Below are positions 23,601-36,100 of a DNA stretch of 64,000 nucleotides, one piece after another. The DNA is taken from the NCBI RefSeq assembly GCF_029867415.1, contig NC_081183.1:57920336-57984335 (forward strand). Direction: 5' to 3'. The DNA is from Vicia villosa. Lineage: Eukaryota > Streptophyta > Magnoliopsida > Fabales > Fabaceae. Below the pieces are notes generated by a model. The model was not told the DNA's origin and ran no database searches. It saw only the letters and a program-made list of their open reading frames with translations. The position numbers were made by a program, and so were the translations under genes. How positions within the stretch are numbered: the stretch's first letter is position 1; the number at the start of each line of letters is the position of its first letter.

Positions 23601-23763
23601 ACACCTGGATGGCGTCTTCAAACCCATCTCCGACAGAGGTCCCTACTTCAGCAAGGGCAAATTTCTAGGTATTCTAGTGTTCAATCCTCTTCTACCTTCA
23701 GATTCCGACTGGCGCACAAGCCACTCTACATCTTCAGATATAAGAAAATTGAACAGGGGCAAC
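20683..23763 (+). other. 3' UTR, family 2, unit 1
   Basis: About 3.1 kb of non-coding sequence after gag. It shares a block with family 1 (20965-21045), includes recurrent AGGGGCA motifs (22056, 22137, 22166, 22237) and a long tandem array (22841-23520), and ends with the polypurine tract GAACAGGGGCAAC directly before LTR B. I find no pol-like reading frame in any phase. Confidence 0.75.
22841..23520 (+). repeat. Tandem array in 3' UTR, ~60-bp unit
   Basis: About eight diverged copies of a ~60-bp unit containing GATAGTTCAGAAATAATCAA and GATTTAATTCTGATACTTA. They are followed by about three copies of a second unit with CACGAACGGTG...GACACGA. The second unit type also occurs near 55135-55220 in the young element. 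Confidence 0.8.
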
Positions 23764-26247
23764 TGTCATACCCCAAAATTTGCCCGTACTATTTATCTTA
23801 TACAAATTCAAATCAATACATAAAGCTCCAAGACACATTCTCCTATACAAGGCTCAAAAACTAGGGTTTGGTTTGTTCAAAGGAAAATCAATGAATCAAT
23901 GGCTCCAAGGCATCCTATATGGCTTAATATATCTCACATTATCTCTATGACAAATATCAAGTCTCAGCTCAAAGGATTGATCACTTAAATGTTCAGAAAC
24001 TCAACAGTCAACTGGGTTGACCTAAAAGTCAACAGTCAACTAGGTTGACCTAAAAGTCAACTGTGGGCAAAGTAAAGTCAAAACTCCTGATTTTTTGTCA
24101 AGATCCTCATATCAAAGTACAATTCACCATTTGATCAAGAATTGATCATGGTTCATCAAGGAAAGATCAAAAATCAACAAATCAAAAGTTTCTAAATTAG
24201 GGTTTTCATAGGGGAAAGTCAACTGAACTTTGACCAGCCATAACTCTCACATGGAACATCCAAAAGTTTCCATCCAAAGCTCATCTTGAAGAAAATTTGA
24301 TTCTCTACGACTTTGTCTCTCACATGCCAAGTCTAAAAATGTTTCATTTGAGAGATATGGACCAAAACATTATAGGTCCTTTTCAAAAGTCAACAAAAAT
24401 TCATTTTTTTCAAAAGGATACACAAGGAGCATGGAAAATCATTTTGACATGGGACCAAAAACAGTGGTTAGAGGACTCTTCAAGGTTTCTAAAAAGTCCT
24501 AGAACTTCTCCATACCTTAAAACATTGAGGGAGATATGCCTTGTCGAATTTGGACGATTTTGAGAAGGAAAATGCAAAATAAAAGGCTTCAAATTGAATT
24601 TTTTTGCAAAGGAGCGCAACTTTTCTTGGCCCAAGATTGATCCTCAAGTTGTCTAAGACTTCAAATACAGTTGGCACGAATTTATAAATTTTATTTGATT
24701 TATTATGACTTTTTGCTCATTTTTAAAGTAATTAAGTTCAAATAAATCAAGCATAAAATCAAAATTTGATTTGGCTATTCATTCTAATCAAATCCAATCA
24801 CAATATTAGGCATATACGTGATTGAAATTCGTGCTCCCTAAGATTGGATTGAGATGAACAAAATTGGATTCAATTTTAGAAAGTCTAAATTCAAGAATCA
24901 ATCAATCATAATTCTTGCAAATCATCAAGATTCAGCCCAAGTTTTTGACCTAAAGTGTTCCTATACATAAGGAGAAGCATTCCAAAACGCAGGAGGAGAT
25001 GGATAAGGGTTGGCAGATTCTAAGAACAAAAATTCTGCAGACAGAAGCGCTAAAAAAATTCAAGAAGAAGGAGAGGTCGAATTCAAGGTTGAAGGCAAAT
25101 TCAGGAAGTATTGGTGATTCAAACGTGCTCTCTGAACATCCCTGAAGGAATCCCAGTCGTTTTCCAAGGCCGCAGCACTCGGGAACACCCACGATTTACC
25201 ACGGTTTGTGCGTTTTTTTGTTAGGTTCGATTTCATTGATTCTCGCATTTTAAATGAACTTTAGTTGCATATTTGTGATTAGAATGGTTTAATGATTGTT
25301 TCTGGAGTTTTAATTGCATTTGTGTGATCATATGAACTATTCGCCATTGTTAGGTTCGTTAAGCTTTAATTTGGGGTTTTCCTAAATAAGCAAAATCAGT
25401 CTTTGAAAGTGTTACCATTGAATCCAGAAGATTAATTGCAATCGATCCATGTCCGTATGATTAATTTATATGGTATATTGTGAGTTTTATAAGTTGCAGG
25501 TTCTATGGCTACACCAAAGAACCGTAGGCAAAGGTGTGTTCGTTTTTGCAGAAAAAGCAATGGAGAATACGACTCCACAGCAACCGCGCGCGGGCTCTTT
25601 TTTTGTTTCAAAATTCGAATGTTTTATTTTATATATTATTTAAAGGTTGGTTAATTGACATCAAGTGCAACTTGGATTAGTGGAAAGGGGGAGTGCGTGA
25701 GGTCTTTATGTGTGAGGGACGGGGTTTGATCCCCACCCTACGCATATTATTTTTCAACGTTTTTTCAATGGATCCTGTGCTTGTATCCTACGTGCGTCCA
25801 TGATGCACCCTCTTGGTTCCAACCTTCAGATCTTCTTCTCCTCAGATCCAACGTACGTAAGCTGGTAGTCTACCATGGTCCCCATGTGCCTTGCCATACT
25901 GGATCTCAGCTAAGTTTTTTCCAATTTTTTTTTTATTTTCAATTACATAATTTCTTTTATATATTTATATATATGTTTTTATTATTTGTTTTTTCTATAA
26001 AAATTATATTTATTTTCTAAAAACCTTTTTATATAATAATAGCATTTTATTTTATTTCATTTAATTTTTTAATATTTATTTATAATAACTAATATATTTA
26101 TATTATTTAAATTAGTTTATTTTCTTAATATTATATATTTATTAGATATTTTATTTATGTATATTTATAAAAATCATATTTTACTTTATTTTAATTCATA
26201 AAAAAATCATAAAAAATGTTTCTTTACCTGATTTTATTTTCTTTCTT

Positions 26248-26291
26248 CGATTTAATTAATTAGGTTGCGAAACCAATAATTAATTAAATCG
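26248..26291 (+). other. GNRA-capped hairpin in LTR B
   Basis: Identical to the LTR A structure: 15-bp outer stem, GGTT/AACC inner stem, GCGA loop. Confidence 0.7.
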
Positions 26292-27573
26292 ATTGCGTTG
26301 CTTTACTAAATTTACACCCAATTTAGGGTTTACAAGAATTAACCCTAGACTAAAAATATTATTTTTCTGTGTCTTTTTCAGGGTTAACTTTTCAGATGCC
26401 TTCCGACTACGCGCCACGTCAAGCCATAAGCTAAGTCATGATCTCTTTCTTATTTAAACTTTCTTTTACCTTTTATTTTAATTAGGGTTTGATTCCCGCT
26501 GTCAATGGAATCCTTCTACACTTATGTCCTACATTTTCTATCAATTCTCAGATGATCAGAGTCAATGCTCAAGGCATACCTCTGCCCATCAACCTTCATC
26601 AATCGAAGCTAAGTGTCTTTTACCCTTTTTCTTTTATTGTTACTTTTATTGATTAGGGTTAACCGTGCCTGATTTTTGAACTGATAACGCACTCACCCCT
26701 TCGTGTTTATTTTTCCTTTTCCAATTTTTCAGGGTTGACCAACCGCCAAAGCTCAATAGTCGGTAACCCTAAATCTTAACCTTGTTTATTTATTCTGCTT
26801 TAATTATTACTTGAGTCAGATCCACTGGTTTCCTTTTCCCTTCCCTATATTATTTGTAACTGTTCCGAGGATGTATTGCTTGGCCTTGAAGGCACTTAAA
26901 CTGCTTTATATTTTTTGTTGTGGTTAGTAATGTTAGGGAGTGCAAGCCTTGAATTGAATTAAGATAACTAATTATAAGATAAATTTCTGAATCAAATCAC
27001 GTGATTGGTGCACACATGCACACTTTTGGGGTAACCTCTCTGTTTCCTGTTGCCTTGTGTTTTTTGCAGAATAGCCATGTACCTCGAATACGAGGATACC
27101 TCAGCCATGTTGCCTCAATTATGCAAAGATCATAGGTCCCTAATGATGCTGCCTTCGACACACTAATATGATCTCGTCCCTCAAAAGTTGCCTACGAAAA
27201 GGCTGAGGTATCCTCTGGCTGCCTACGAAAAGGCTATTCGGGTTCTTCCCTTAGACTACCTGCCTCCCTATGGCATGGGACAGTCTTATGGCGAACGAAC
27301 TCTCGATGACCCTTCAACCTCCAAATGAAAGGCTTCCTGCCCTCTTATGGCATGGAAAGACCCTTTCACCCTGAAAGGCTAAAAGAACTGTTTTCTACTT
27401 TATTAAGGTAATTGCCCTAATTGCCTTGCTCTGGCTAAAACTTTTTTTCATATTCTTTCTCATAAACCTTCAAAATGGCTACGCTCATTTATGAGCTAAA
27501 GTCCATATTCACTTCTTCTACATTTCTTTTCAAAAAACGAGCAAAACAATTAAGAGCCCATGGAAAACCATGG

Positions 27574-27606
27574 ATGCAAAGGGTGCCTTACACCTTCCCT
27601 TTGCAT
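27574..27606 (+). other. Conserved terminal LTR hairpin in LTR B
   Basis: ATGCAAAGGG/CCCTTTGCAT, intact 10-bp stem. Confidence 0.7.
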
Positions 27607-27750
27607 AATTACCCCCCGAACCCTGTTTTTATTTAAAAGATTTTTCCTGTTCTTTTAGCCTTTCCGATATTTGGATAAAATAAAAGTCGGTGGCGACTCT
27701 TGCTTACCGCGACATTTCGATAAAAAAATCAGTTCATCGTATTACAGAAC

Positions 27751-27768
27751 TGGCGACTCTGCTGGGGA
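27751..27768 (+). other. tRNA-Arg primer-binding site, family 2, unit 2
   Basis: TGGCGACTCTGCTGGGGA, four bases after LTR B. Confidence 0.85.
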
Positions 27769-28954
27769 TTTTTCGATAAATAGAGGGGTTACCTTAAAAG
27801 TTTATGATCACTTAATTGTATTCTACTGTTTGCTTTGCTTGCTTTATTTTTCAGGGGCGTTTTGGGAATTAACTGAAGGATGAATCCTACACCCGGATTC
27901 AAGTACACCTAAGATAAGAAGTGGCATAGTCATGGCGACCTCCTTCATGTATGTGGAGGATTAGTCAATATGAGAGTTCACGCTTAAGTTAGGCCTCTAT
28001 GGGTGTTTGCATGCTTCTCTTGTATGAGGGAGGTTGGTGCGGATGTCTGTGGGTGAGTCGGAGCTTAAGGACCTTTAGTTACCTTTAACCCATCTTGACT
28101 TTTAGGAACGTAGTGGGGGGACTACTCTTGATGTATGTTGAGAGCATAGTCGCTGCCCGATACTATAACTCAGATAGGTCCTTTCTCAAAGTATCATTGC
28201 ATGGTATGTATGTATCATGTTCGAGGGTGCTTTAGGAGGGCTGACAATTCTGGGTAACTCGGTAGAACCCGTTGCTGATATCATCTCTATCCTTAGAAAT
28301 GCCTTTGGGGAAGGGTACCTCACATGATATAAACTCCATGCAAGCCGAGCCTAAGGGAATTGTGTGACTTGTGTGAATTGTGTGACTTGTGTCACTTGTT
28401 TGTGTTTGCTACTAACCTTCGTTTCCTTGCAGGTTTTGTTGAAAGGACTCGTTTGTCCTTACTATCTCACACTATGCCTAATGAACTGTATTCGCATAAC
28501 ATCATGACATCATGAGCATAACATGATTTAACTAACCCTTTCAAGGATCTTAGGAATTTAGGACGCACAATTTCAGGTGCTCTTATCAAGGACCGAATTC
28601 CGATCAAGGGGTAAGAGGATTTATTTTCCTCTGCCACGTACATTCCAATTCAAAGACACAACACCTATCAAGGGGTAAGAGGATTTATTTTCCTCTAGCT
28701 GTGTACCTTCAAATTCAGAAATATCCCGAATCAAAGGCGATGACCCACTCGATATGGTGAGCCTGATTCTCAAAGAAGGACGTCCAAAAACAAAGGCCAA
28801 AATTCTCCGGACATAGCTGTGTTTGATTCAATGTCTAAACGTTGCAAACTAAACGCCTAAAGATCCTTGAAAAATTGAATTTGCATTCATAACATCGCAT
28901 AACAAGTCTCTCACAAAAGGTCTCTCATCCTTCCTCGCTGTTTATTTCAGCATC
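27769..28954 (+). other. Untranslated leader upstream of gag, family 2, unit 2
   Basis: Copy of 18123-19290 with few changes, including a short duplication near 28370-28400 (GTGTGACTTGTGTGA repeated). Twin hairpins at 28614-28632 and 28678-28696 are intact. No ORF of interest. Confidence 0.65.
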
Positions 28955-30333
28955 ATGAATCTCAAACAATCAGTTAAGGATCTCCAAGCTCAAAACACTG
29001 AGTTCCAAGCCTTGATTTTGAATTTGTCCAAGGGGCAAGAAGAGCTGAAAGCCATGCTGACTAAAAAGAAGAAGAAGAAGGGTAAGAAGACTCAGGTGAA
29101 AAAGCTTAGACCGATCTTGCAACTCAGGGATGCTGAACCTCTGAAGACACCGACGAGGATGAGCAAGATGATGATGCTAGTATCAAAACTGACGCAAAAA
29201 GTAACCATGATTCTGCCAAACCCTCTGAAGAAGAAGAGGACTATCACCATGAGGATGAACATCCTGATGACAAATACAAGTTGCTGGAGGAACGTATGAA
29301 AGCCATGGAAATTCAGAAGGTACCTGGACTGGATTTTGAGGATCTAGGACTCATCTCTGGAGTTGTTATACCTCCGAAGTTCAAGATTCCAATTTTTGCA
29401 AAATACGATGGAGTCTCTTGTCCTAAGCTACACTTGAGGGCTTATGAAAGGAAGATTCAACCTCATACTACCGATAAGAAGCTATGGATCCACTTTTTCC
29501 AAGAAAGCTTATCTGGAACTCAACTCGAATGGTACTATCAACTAGAGGGTACTAGCATCCGTACTTGGGAAGATTTGGTTGTTGCTTTCTACAAGCAATA
29601 CCAATATAATTCCGATCTCGCACCAACTCGCATGCAACTACAAAGCATGTCTATGGGCTCTAATGAAAGTTTCAAGGAGTATGCTCAGAAATGGAGAGAT
29701 CTAGCTGGAAGAGTCAAACCCTCCCTAGCTGATAGAGAATTGGTCGATATGTTTATGAGTACACTGACTGGTCCTTTCTATAGTCATTTGCTGGGAAGTT
29801 CATCATCTGGATTCACTGAACTCATACTAATTGGGGAACGTGTCGAGAATAGCATTCGAAGTGGTAAGATCCAAGTGGCTACGTCCTCAGGCACTACAAA
29901 AAAGCATTTCAATGGGAGATCAGATTCCAATGCTGTGTATGGGCAGAAAAGGATAAACCATGATCAATCTATTGGGGCAGTTCTGAGTTCCACACCGGCG
30001 CCTCAACAAGGTCGTCAAAACAAACAAGATACGCCCAGACGTCAATTCACAAAGATCAATATGCCGCTAGCTCAAGCCTTACAATATCTACTAAAGGCAA
30101 ATTTAATCACCCTGAGGGATCCTCCTAAGAGTCCTAACACCTCTGCTCCTAGCTACAAGCCCAATGCGAGGTGCGCATATCATTCTAACAGTCCTGGACA
30201 TGACACAGAGAATTGTTGGCCATTGAAGAATAAGATCCAAGATATGATCGACGCTGGTGAAATTGAGTTCGACCTTCCTGCAACTCCTAATGTGATCACT
30301 GCTCCCTTGCCTAATCACTATTCCTTTCTATAG
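28955..30333 (+). pseudogene. gag: Ogre/Tat-type gag, frameshifted and 3'-chimeric
   Basis: Starts at the same MNLEQ-type codon (here MNLKQ). A single-base deletion near 29136, compared with the sister copy at 19468-19476, shifts the frame: the first part runs to 29299 and the rest of Gag continues in another phase from 29281. That second part holds the complete Gag core and the C-terminal knuckle CAYHSNSPGHDTENC. The last residues (after PLPNH) are not Gag: the frame runs through a deletion junction into filler DNA and stops at 30333. The native C-terminus, the whole 3' UTR and the first ~2.2 kb of the next LTR are deleted. Non-functional as it stands. Confidence 0.85.
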
Positions 30334-30339
30334 TCATTT
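30322..30339 (+). other. Templated filler DNA at deletion junction
   Basis: TCCTTTCTATAGTCATTT is an exact 18-bp copy of gag at 29772-29789. It sits between internal sequence (equivalent to ~20650) and mid-LTR sequence (equivalent to 25935). Confidence 0.8.
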
Positions 30340-31115
30340 TATTTTCAATTACATAATTTCTTTTATATATTTATATATTTATATATATGTTTTTATTATT
30401 TGTTTTTTCTATAAAAATTATATTTATTTTCTAAAAACCTTTTTATATAATAATATCATTTTATTTTATTTCATTTAATTCTTTAATATTTATTTATAAT
30501 AATTAATATATTTATATTATTTAAATTAGTTTATTTTCTTAATATTATATATTTATTAGATATTTTATTTATGTATCTTTATAAAAATCATATTTTACTT
30601 TATTTTAATTCATAAAAAAATCATAAAAAATGTTTCTTTACCTGATTTTATTTTCTTTCTTCGATTTAATTAATTAAGTTACGAAACCAATAATTAATTA
30701 AATCGATTGCGTTGCTTTACTAAATTTACGCCCAATTAAGGGTTTACGAGAATTAACCCTACACTAAAAATATTATTTTTCTATGTCTTTTTCAGGGTTA
30801 ACTTTTCAGATGCCTTCCGACTACGCGCCACGTCAAGCCATAAGCTAAGTCATGATCTCTTTCTTATTTAAACTTTCTTTTACCTTTTATTTTATTTAGG
30901 GTTTGATTCCCGCTGTCAATAGAATCCTTCTATACTTATGTCCTACATTTTCAATCAATTCTCAGATGACCAGAGTCAATGCTCAAGGCAAACCTCTGAC
31001 CATCAACCTTCATCAATCGAAGCTAAGTGTCTTTTACCCTTTTTCTTTTATTATTACTTTTATTGATTAGGGTTAACCGTGCCTGATTTTTGAACTGATA
31101 ACGCACTCACCCCTT
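30340..31115 (+). repeat. LTR C, first part (5'-truncated)
   Basis: Matches LTR B from about 25934 to 26700, then is interrupted by a Tekay element. The GNRA-type hairpin at about 30662-30705 is decayed here: the inner stem reads AGTT/AACC and the loop ACGA. The last five bases, CCCTT (31111-31115), are the target-site duplication of the insertion. Confidence 0.85.
31111..31115 (+). repeat. Target-site duplication CCCTT, left
   Basis: CCCTT precedes the TG of the Tekay LTR and recurs at 39455-39459. The uninterrupted LTR B has it once. Confidence 0.85.
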
Positions 31116-33048
31116 TGTAACACCCGTATAACTTTAATTTTAATTTAATTTGAATATTAGATTAATAATTATTATTATGGATTTTATGAAAATAATGGAA
31201 AAATGATGGTTGATGGCATTTGGGCCATGTGACAGATTAGTAAGAAGAGGGGGTGTGGTGTAGTAAAGCCCTTACTAATTTAATATTATTTTTCATAAAA
31301 CAATTAAAATTGGGAAAGAAAGAACAGAACGTGAAAAGAGAGAAGTTGGAACACGAAGAACGTAGAAGAGGAACAAAGAGGAAGAGACCAAAGAGAAAGA
31401 ATTTGGCTAAGGTAAGGGGGGACTCTTCCAATTATCATCTCTTATTGTGATTATAGGTAATTGGTGCATGATAATTGTGTTGTTGATTCAATTTGATTTA
31501 TATGTCAGAGTTAGGTTTTTGGGTCTTAAGAAGTGGTTTAGATTTTGGATTTTTGATGTATGAATTGATGTAGGATGAGAGATTAATCCGTATGAATGAA
31601 TCCTATGAATAATAGAGTGAAAATTGGACTGTTTTTGATTCAAAATCGTGGACTGGTATGAGTAAAAACGAGTGGGTTTTGGACTGTTACGAAGTTGCAG
31701 GTTCTGGACATTTTTCTGGTGTTTCACGTATGAAACAGTGCCATACGCGTATGGGATGAGGTCATACGCGTATGAGGGACATTCCCCAAGGGCTATACAC
31801 GTATGATACGCAGCTGCCCTGTCCCAAAATACATTGTGCTGGTGATTTGCGTATGAGAGCGTATGAGGGTGTTCATACGCGTATGAGAATTTTTAAAGAG
31901 GAAATTGGTACTGGTGATACGCGTATGGCAAGGCTGATACGCGTATGAGTTGGTTTTAGGCCATTTTAGATTCTGATGAAATGCGTATGATACGCGTATG
32001 AGGCATGGTGATACGCATATGGATGCGTATAGGCTATATGATACGCGTATGGTCGCTATATGTGAAAGTCTGTTTTGTGATTTTTCTGGAAAGTTCAATG
32101 ATGTGTAACTTTCGATCTGTAGGCCTGTTTTGTAAGCTATTTGAGATTGTGTAAACCTTGTGATGTGATGCTGTGGTTTACTGATGATTGATTGCATTGA
32201 ATGATGTTAATGTATATATGAACATGCTTTGTAATGATGATGATGATGAAAAGAGTATAGAGGATGCTACTCATAAAGTGTAGATGATGGAAGTATGTTA
32301 TATATATGTTTGCATGCATTCATAAGCATCGAAGAGGGCTGAATCCTAGATGATGAGAGGATTCAGTGAATGGCAGAATTCCCATTGTGTGGAATTTGTG
32401 CTGGCAGGGCCGTATTCTGGATGATGATAGATCGGTCGGTGGATGATTCCACTGGTGATGTTTGGTACCACATGCATAGAGTCAGTTGCATTCATTTTGC
32501 ATGAATTTAATAACATGACTATATGTATGCTCTTGTATTGTTTTGATGGTATGTGTTTGTATGATTGATGGATGATTTGAGTATAGATGAGTTGGGTGAA
32601 TAATATAACTGTTGATGTACTGTTATTTATAATGCAATAATATTTGTTAATTGCGAATGCGACTCACCCTTACACTATATTTTTCAGATTGAGGATAACG
32701 GCTTCGACTCGGTGAGGATTAGCTCATGAGTCAGTGTGTCTGTTAGCGTCGGGTCATGCTCTGATAGGTGTAACACTGGGGAACGCTGTTTTTAAGTCTA
32801 TGACATTAACTTTGTTTTGTTTAATTTATTTCGAGGATTGAAAGCATTAATGATGTGATGTTAGTCAATGATTATTCCGCTGTGTAAACATGAGTTATTG
32901 GATTTATGAGTTATGTTAAGACGTTTTCCTTCAGTGAATGCATGACTATGACAGATGTTGTTTTATTTTATTTATTAATTGTGGCGCCCTTGTGCATGTA
33001 ACTCTGATTTATTGGTTAAATTGCCGCGGGGTTTAGAAGGGTGTTACA
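31116..33048 (+). repeat. 5' LTR of Tekay element 1
   Basis: A 1933-bp LTR, TGTAACACCCG...GTGTTACA. It contains seven ATACGCGTAT palindromes between 31743 and 32050 plus degenerate relatives. Short frames in it (e.g. 31253-31450, Lys/Arg-rich) have no homology I recognise and are not called as genes. Confidence 0.9.
31743..32050 (+). promoter_or_regulatory. Cluster of ATACGCGTAT palindromes
   Basis: Perfect copies at 31743, 31764, 31875, 31917, 31937, 31990 and 32041, with several half or degenerate sites (GCGTATGA, ATACGCATAT, ACACGTATGA) between them. Each holds ACGCGT, which fits the plant CGCG-box core bound by CAMTA factors; the functional reading is inference. All seven are intact in the 3' LTR. 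Confidence 0.6.
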
Positions 33049-33052
33049 ATAG

Positions 33053-33064
33053 TGGTATCAGAGC
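33053..33064 (+). other. tRNA-iMet primer-binding site, Tekay 1
   Basis: TGGTATCAGAGC, four bases after the LTR end; the standard initiator-Met primer site of many plant Ty3-gypsy elements. Confidence 0.9.
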
Positions 33065-33184
33065 ATAGTCGGTCGTTGTGACCAGAGTCTTCGTGTCAGT
33101 GTCAGTCTTTTTGTGTATGCGACTAATACGAGTTATTTGTCGATACTTTTGTTCTGACTGGATTGTTTATGATTAAGCAGAACA

Positions 33185-36100
33185 ATGGCTGGAAGAGGAG
33201 GAAGAAACGACGATGCGCTCGCTGAGGCTCTGGGCATGATTGCTGGTGTACTTGGAGGAGGGACTGTAGGGACAGGGATTAGTGCTGATAGGCAACTGGG
33301 GAATTTTCAGAGGAACAATCCTCCATTGTTCAAAGGCACGCATGATCCTGAGGGTGCTCAGAAATGGCTTAAGGAGATCGAGAGGATTTTCCGAGTCATT
33401 GACTGTGCTGAGAATCTCAAGGCGAGGTTTGGCACTCACATGTTATCTAAGGAGGCTGATGACTGGTGGTTGACAACCAGAGCTGAGCTGGATGCTGGTG
33501 GTATAGCAATTACTTGGGCTATACTTAAAAGGGAATTTCTGAGGAGGTATTTTCCTGAAGATGTCAGGGGCAGAAAAGAAGTTGAGTTTCTAGAGCTGGT
33601 GCAAGGTAACATGACAGTACCGGAGTATGCTGCCAAGTTTGTGGAACTGGCAAAGTACTATGTGCACTACAACAACGACGAAGCCAGTGAGTTCTCGAAA
33701 TGTGTCAAATTTGAGAATGGTCTTTGTGATGAGATCAAGCAGGGTATCAGGTATCAGAGAATCCGGAGATTTGTTGACCTGGTAGATTGTAGTAGAATTT
33801 TTGAGGAAGATAGCATCAAGCTGAAGTCATCTCACTCTCGCGAGTTGGTTGACAGAAAGGGTAAGAAGCCTATGGATAGAGGTAAACCATATGGTAGAGG
33901 TAAACCTGTTGATTGGAAGAAAACCAGTGGGGGAGATTCCAGTGCTCGTATCAGATGCTATAATTGTGGTGAGATGGGACATCGTAGGAACGAGTGTAAG
34001 CTTGATCAGAAGAAGTGTTACAAGTGTGACCAAGTGGGCCACATTGCTGCTGACTGCAAGAAGAGGGTTGTGACTTGTTACAACTGTGGTGAAGAGGGTC
34101 ACATCAGTCCTAATTGTCCTAAGCCAAAGAAGAACCAATCGGGAGGAAAGGTTTTTGCTTTGACCGGGTCAGAGACTACTCTAGAGGACAGGTTGATTAA
34201 AGGTACGTGTTTCATTCATGGCACACCTTTAGTTGCGATTATTGATACTGGAGCAACTCACTCTTTTATTTCTTTGGATTGTGCTATGAGGTTGAATCTA
34301 GAGATATCTGATATAAATGGAAGTATGGTTATTGACACTCCTGCGTCGGGTTCAGTAACTACTTCGTCTGCATGCTTGAATTGTCCGGTTGACATTTTTG
34401 GCAGAGAATTCGGGATGGACTTAGTGTGCCTTCCGTTGAAACAACTCGATGTAATCCTGGGAATGAACTGGTTGGAGTTCAACCGTGTTCATATCAACTG
34501 TTTTGCAAAGACGGTAATTTTTCCCGAAGAGGTTAGTTCTGATAATTTGGAAATGACAGCTAGACAGGTGAATGAGGCTATAGGAGATGGTGCAACAGTG
34601 TTTATGTTGTTCGCATTGATGAATGTGAAAGAAAAAGTGGCGAGTAGCGAATTACCTGTGGTGTGTGAGTTTCCAGAAGTTTTTCCAGAAGATGTGAATG
34701 AATTACCACCGGAAAGAGAAGTGGAGTTTTCTATTGATTTAATTCCGGGAACTAGTCCAGTGTCGATGGCACCGTATCGTATGTCGCCGTCTGAGTTGGC
34801 CGAACTGAAGAAGCAGTTAGAAGAATTGCTTGAGAAGAAATTTATTCGTCCTAGTGTTTCGCCGTGGGGTGCATCGGTGTTGTTGGTAAAGAAGAAAGAA
34901 GGTTCAATGGTGCTGTGTGTGGATTACAGACAATTGAACAAGGTTACGATCAAGAATCGGTATCCATTGCCGAGGATTGATGATTTGATGGATCAGTTGG
35001 TTGGAGCGAATGTGTTTAGCAAAATTTATCTGAGGTCTGGGTATCATCAAATACGTGTGAAAGATGACGACATTCAGAAGACTGCTTTAGAACAAGGTAT
35101 GGACATTATGAGTATTCTGCAATGCCGTTTGGAGTTATTAATGCACCTGGTGTTTTTATGGAGTATATGAACAGGATCTTTCATCCTTATCTCGATAAGT
35201 TCGTGGTGGTGTTTATAGATGACATCCTAATATACTCTAAGGATGAGGAAGAACATGCTGAACATCTCAGAACGGTATTGGAACTGTTAAAAGAGAAGCA
35301 ACTTTTTGCCAAACTGTCGAAGTGTGAGTTCTGGTTAGAGGAAGTCAGTTTTCTTGGGCATGTGATTTCTAAGAATGGTATTGTTGTTGATCCTACAAAG
35401 ATAGAAGCTGTGTCACAGTGGGAAGCTCCGAAGTCAGTGTCAGAGATTCGTAGCTTTCTTGGTCTTGCAGGTTACTACAGGAAGTTTATTGAAGGATTTT
35501 GAAAGTTAGCATTGTCGTTAACTAAATTAACCAGGAAGGGACAAGCTTTTATTTGGGATGCAAAGTGTGAGGAAGGATTTCAAGAGCTGAAGAGGAGGTT
35601 GACTAGTGCTCCTATCTTGATTTTGCTGAATCCGACAGAATCATTTGTGGTTTATTGTGATGCATCATTGATGGGTTTAGGTGGTGTATTGATGCAAAAT
35701 CAACAAGTAGTCGCTTATGCGTCGAGACAACTCAAAGTACATGAAAGGAATTATCCGACTCATGATTTAGAGTTGGCAGCTGTAGTTTTTGTTTTGAAGT
35801 TGTGGCGGCACTATTTATATGGTTCGAGATTTGAAGTATTCAGTGATCATAAGAGTTTGAAGTATCTCTTTGATCAGAAAGAGTTGAATATGAGACAGAG
35901 AAGGTGGTTAGAATTTCTGAAAGATTATGATTTTGGTTTGAATTACCATCCGGGTAAGGCAAACGTTGTTGTTGATGCATTGAATAGAAAGACTTTACAT
36001 ATGTCTATGCTAATGGTGAAGGAATTGGATTTGATTGAACAATTCAGAGACTTGAGTTTGGTGTGTGAAGGTACTCCTACTAGTGTTAAATTGGGTATGC

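Larger units (their letters stand above)
23764..27746 (+). repeat. LTR B, Ogre-like family 2, complete
   Basis: A 3983-bp complete LTR starting TGTCATACCCCAAAATTTGC and ending GTATTACA. TATA box 24962, A/B-box segment with the B box changed to GGTTTGATCCC (25723-25733), GNRA-capped hairpin 26248-26291, terminal hairpin 27574-27606, primer-site-like decamer 27691-27700. It is flanked on both sides by internal regions of the same family, so it is the shared LTR of a compound element. The short frames inside are not genes. Confidence 0.88.

Noticed and set aside
31793..32319. Minus-strand ORFs of 134 and 60 codons in the Tekay LTR, repeated at 38199-38725
   Set aside because: Antisense of the CGCGTATG-rich repeat and adjacent LTR; the composition follows the palindromes, and no known domain is visible.
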